22,851 nucleotides of DNA, taken from Pseudomonadota bacterium (GTDB lineage Bacteria > Myxococcota_A > Polyangia > Haliangiales > Haliangiaceae). Position 1 is the stretch's first letter; each line of letters begins with the position of its first letter. The position numbers and the translations under genes were made by a program. Shown in pieces: positions 20,782 to 22,851 of this stretch. The notes beneath the pieces were generated by a model that saw only the letters and a list, made by a program, of their open reading frames with translations, did no database searches and was not told the DNA's origin. The stretch spans positions 1 to 22,851 of the forward strand of contig JAEYYY010000793.1 in NCBI GenBank assembly GCA_023430775.1, given 5' to 3'.

Positions 20782-22423
20782 AGGACAGGCCGAGTGCGAA
20801 GGAGATCCGGCGCAGGCTCTGATCGGAGGTGTACGCGCCGACGCGGCCCTCGCGCTCGAGCTGGCTCGCGCGCGCCTCGAGGTAGAGGCGACCGGCGGTC
20901 GGGGCGATCCGCAACCAGGCCTCGGCGTCGAGCGTGGTGTCGCGGGCGTTGACGTCGTCGGTGACGTCTTCCTGCTTGCGGTCGAGGCCTTCCTGCGAGT
21001 CGTAGCGGCCGTAGCGGAACGCGACGCCGGCGGCGACATGGCGGGTGTGCAGCTCGAGATCGAGCCGCGTCGACGCACCCCAGCCGTAGTAGTAGCCGTG
21101 CTTGCGGAGGATCTGCTTGTCGGCGACGTCGACGTGATCGGCGCGGTACGCCGGATACGCCGCCGCGTGGACGCCTGCAAAGTCCGCGTTGACGCGTGCC
21201 CGCGCGCGCAACCAGAACGAGCCGGCGAGGATGTACTGATCGATGCCGAGCCCCGGGAAGTGCAGCTGCGAGAGCCGCTCGCGGAAGCCGCCGAACCGCT
21301 CGTGCAGGAAGCGAAAGCCGAGGTCGATGCCGATCAGGGTCGCGGTGCCGCCGCGCTCGTCGAACGACTGGCTCTGGATGCCGGCGAGCAAGGTATCGCT
21401 GGCGAGATCGACCGCGACCACGTCGGGCGCCGTCGACAACCTGAGCTTCAGCGACGCCACGTTGGCATCGCGAAACGTCCGCCCGCCGTGGCCCGGCCGC
21501 AGAAACCCGGGCAACGCGACGAGCTCGGTATTCGCCCGCAGATCCGGCGCCACCACGCGTTCACCGGTGGCATCTCCTCGTGGCTGCGCGACGACCGAAC
21601 CGGCCGACAGCTCGAAGCGGTGCCAGATGTCCGACGAGAAGCCGAGCGAGTCGGGCGTGGTCCCCTTGCGCAGGCCATTGCGATCGTCGAGCGCGTTGTG
21701 CAGCGCCTGCGGCAAGCCGATCGTCCACCTCGCGAACCGGTGCCACGGCCGCGGCGACGGCGCACTCTCGAGATACCGCCCCATCCAGTTGACCCACTCG
21801 CCGAGCGTGACGCCGGCGCCGGTGGTCACCATCACGTCGTTGATGCTGACCTTCTCGCGAAACTCCCAGCCGTACTCCCACGTCATCGACGTCGCGAAGC
21901 CGGCGATCACCGAGCCCACGAGCCCCAGCCCGTTGGCGCGAGCGAGCATGTGGTAGCACATGCCGTTCAGCGGATGACCGATGAAGTTGATGAGGAAGCC
22001 GTTGTTGTCGAGGCGCCACGCCTTGAAGGTGAAGCGATCGAGCAGGCTGGGATAATCGAAGTTGGTGATCGCGCGCTTGCGATCGATCCAGTACTCGATC
22101 ACGCCGGCGCCGAGCATCCCCATCTCCTCGAGGAACAGGCGCAGGTAGCGCGGATTGTCGTGGTCGGTCAGCGCCCGGTACTGCAGGTCGTCGAGCTCGG
22201 GCGGATCGCTGAGCGGCAGCTGGCCGCCGAGATCGAGCCACGGGGTGCCGCCGGCGCGCGCGGTTCCGTTTGCGCGATCGGCGTCAGCGCCTGACGTGCC
22301 GCCGCCGCGACCATCGGTGCCTGCGGGCTTCGGCGTACCCCGCCCTGGAGCGTCGGCGTGCGCGGTCCCCTGTAGCATCGCGGTCGTCGCGGCTGCTAGC
22401 ACCAGCGCATGGCGCCCTGACAT
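20777..22423 (-). CDS. DUF3943-like outer-membrane protein
   Basis: 548 aa from ATG 22423. The signal peptide MSGRHALVLAAATTAMLQGT (cut near AHA-DA) is followed by a Gly/Thr/Asp-rich linker to about 60. A region with paired helices and conserved-looking Asn/His/Gly/Trp follows (FLINFIGHPLNGMCYHMLAR; TSMTWEYGWEF; VSINDVMVTTGAGVTLGEW), which I recognise as DUF3943. The rest shows alternating strands and many Arg/Tyr/Trp, ending in SFALGLSL, as in an outer-membrane beta-barrel. Role unknown. ATG 22423 is chosen because the signal peptide begins there and TAGGAT ends 7 bp upstream; ATG 22432 is a close alternative. A longer frame to 22609 is Arg-rich and unlikely. Confidence 0.82.
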   Translation of the reverse strand: MSGRHALVLAAATTAMLQGTAHADAPGRGTPKPAGTDGRGGGTSGADADRANGTARAGGTPWLDLGGQLPLSDPPELDDLQYRALTDHDNPRYLRLFLEEMGMLGAGVIEYWIDRKRAITNFDYPSLLDRFTFKAWRLDNNGFLINFIGHPLNGMCYHMLARANGLGLVGSVIAGFATSMTWEYGWEFREKVSINDVMVTTGAGVTLGEWVNWMGRYLESAPSPRPWHRFARWTIGLPQALHNALDDRNGLRKGTTPDSLGFSSDIWHRFELSAGSVVAQPRGDATGERVVAPDLRANTELVALPGFLRPGHGGRTFRDANVASLKLRLSTAPDVVAVDLASDTLLAGIQSQSFDERGGTATLIGIDLGFRFLHERFGGFRERLSQLHFPGLGIDQYILAGSFWLRARARVNADFAGVHAAAYPAYRADHVDVADKQILRKHGYYYGWGASTRLDLELHTRHVAAGVAFRYGRYDSQEGLDRKQEDVTDDVNARDTTLDAEAWLRIAPTAGRLYLEARASQLEREGRVGAYTSDQSLRRISFALGLSL

Positions 22424-22430
22424 CGGGCTC

Positions 22431-22436
22431 ATCCTA
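22431..22436 (-). promoter_or_regulatory. -10 box of the DUF3943-like gene
   Basis: TAGGAT on the minus strand ends 7 bp before ATG 22423 and includes part of the alternative ATG at 22432. No Shine-Dalgarno. Confidence 0.4.
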
Positions 22437-22740
22437 TCCCACGCGCGCCGGTCGAATCGCCCGGTGCACCCGCTGCGTGATCGAAACAACGCGAGCTCGA
22501 TGACGGCCTGTTTGCCAGCGACTGCGTGGTCCCACGATCGCGGACGCTTTGCTGGTCGATCGGGATCCTCGGCACGCATCTCGCGACGACGATCAGCCCT
22601 TCCGAGCACCGAGGCCGATCGCCCGCACGCGGAACGTGCCGCTGCGCAGGACGCCGAGTGCGACTTTCCCGGTCGGCGATCGCGTGGCTCTGTGGCGCCC
22701 TCACGCTCGTTCGAGTGGACGCGTCGAGGGTAGACAGCGA
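22437..22740. other. Gene-free stretch of about 300 bp
   Basis: Several open frames cross it but they are Arg/Pro-rich and lack start signals or recognisable motifs. One 6-bp dyad (CCTCGG 22567-22572, CCGAGG 22609-22614) is visible and may be chance. I see no RNA gene or clear promoter beyond the TAGGAT box at its left edge. Confidence 0.5.
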
Positions 22741-22851
22741 TCAGGCGCCGTGACGAGCGCGCAGGGCGAGCACGCGTTCGCGAAGGCCCTGGCCCTTCAC
22801 CGGATCGACCATGGCGACATAGCTCGCGTAGCCGAGCGCGGCGGCGAGCAC
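22741..22851 (-). CDS. C-terminal end of an unknown protein (cut by window edge)
   Basis: The last 36 codons read VLAAALGYASYVAMVDP and then VKGQGLRERVLALRARHGA before the TGA at 22741-22743; the rest lies beyond 22851. A hydrophobic Ala/Leu stretch followed by a basic end would suit a C-terminal membrane helix with a cytoplasmic tail, as in polysaccharide transporters, but the fragment is too short to name. The open frame to the edge and matching codon use are the only support. Confidence 0.5.
   Translation of the reverse strand: MLAAALGYASYVAMVDPVKGQGLRERVLALRARHGA

Noticed and set aside
20564..22294. 576-codon plus-strand frame opposite the DUF3943-like gene
   Set aside because: Shadow of the minus-strand gene; the minus frame has a signal peptide and DUF3943-like motifs.
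22424..22609. N-terminal extension of the DUF3943-like protein
   Set aside because: Arg-rich and hydrophilic ahead of a standard signal peptide starting at 22423.
22567..22614. CCTCGG / CCGAGG pair in the right-hand gap
   Set aside because: Only 6 bp arms 36 bp apart; expected by chance at this GC content.
1..22851. Search for CRISPR arrays, tRNA/rRNA genes, insertion sequences, prophage, defence or biosynthetic clusters
   Set aside because: No regularly spaced repeats, clover-leaf sequence, transposase, integrase or synthase motifs were seen. The Uma2 protein alone does not make a mobile element.

Overview
The window is GC-rich bacterial chromosome, densely packed with 23 complete protein genes and one gene cut by the right edge. 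I see no rRNA, tRNA, CRISPR array, transposase or phage gene. The protein set points to Myxococcota (the Haliangium/Kofleriaceae side is a guess). It has two TIGR02996 leucine-rich-repeat proteins, a TIGR04563-like ribbon-helix-helix protein, a PEGA-domain protein, six lipoproteins with no recognised enzyme domain, an Uma2-family protein with RAEGR repeats, and a PAS hybrid histidine kinase. This taxonomic call is inference from family distribution, not from a marker gene.

Layout, left to right. 50-1479 (+): MtfA-like metallopeptidase and PIG-L deacetylase. 1476-4556 (-): beta-helix lipoprotein, TIGR02996-LRR protein with a histone-H1-like tail, small lipoprotein. 4666-6576 (+): hybrid histidine kinase. 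6573-6749 (-): small Cys-rich lipoprotein. 6825-7058 (+): short conserved-looking protein. 7037-8521 (-): divergent methionyl-tRNA synthetase. 8814-9785 (+): tRNA-dihydrouridine synthase. 9795-10589 (-): Uma2 nuclease-like protein. 10748-11578 (+): membrane-anchored PEGA protein with a 14-Cys tail. 11580-12407 (-): exported alpha/beta hydrolase. 12485-13648 (+): second TIGR02996-LRR protein. 13660-14835 (-): tandem DGPF/YCII protein and a helical unknown. 14985-17926 (+): IPT-domain and beta-propeller lipoproteins. 17928-18359 (-): RHH protein and tiny lipoprotein. 18564-20759 (+): MscS channel with a cyclic-nucleotide-binding domain, then a Usp protein with a Cys/His tail. 20777-22423 (-): DUF3943-like outer-membrane protein. 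22741-22851 (-): the C-terminus of an unknown protein.

No single pathway links these genes; most look like one-gene transcription units on alternating strands. The main signals are architectural. All eight tail-to-tail junctions are packed between a 22-bp overlap and a 17-bp gap. Many genes have a TAnnnT-type -10 box only 6-8 bp before the start codon and no Shine-Dalgarno, the arrangement expected of leaderless transcripts, while another set has clear Shine-Dalgarno sites. Four leaderless lipoproteins all place the lipobox cysteine at exactly residue 13. A 56-nt near-perfect inverted repeat (10674-10729) abuts the promoter of the PEGA gene. The metG paralogue has a leader with a Met-rich mini-ORF and a stable hairpin.
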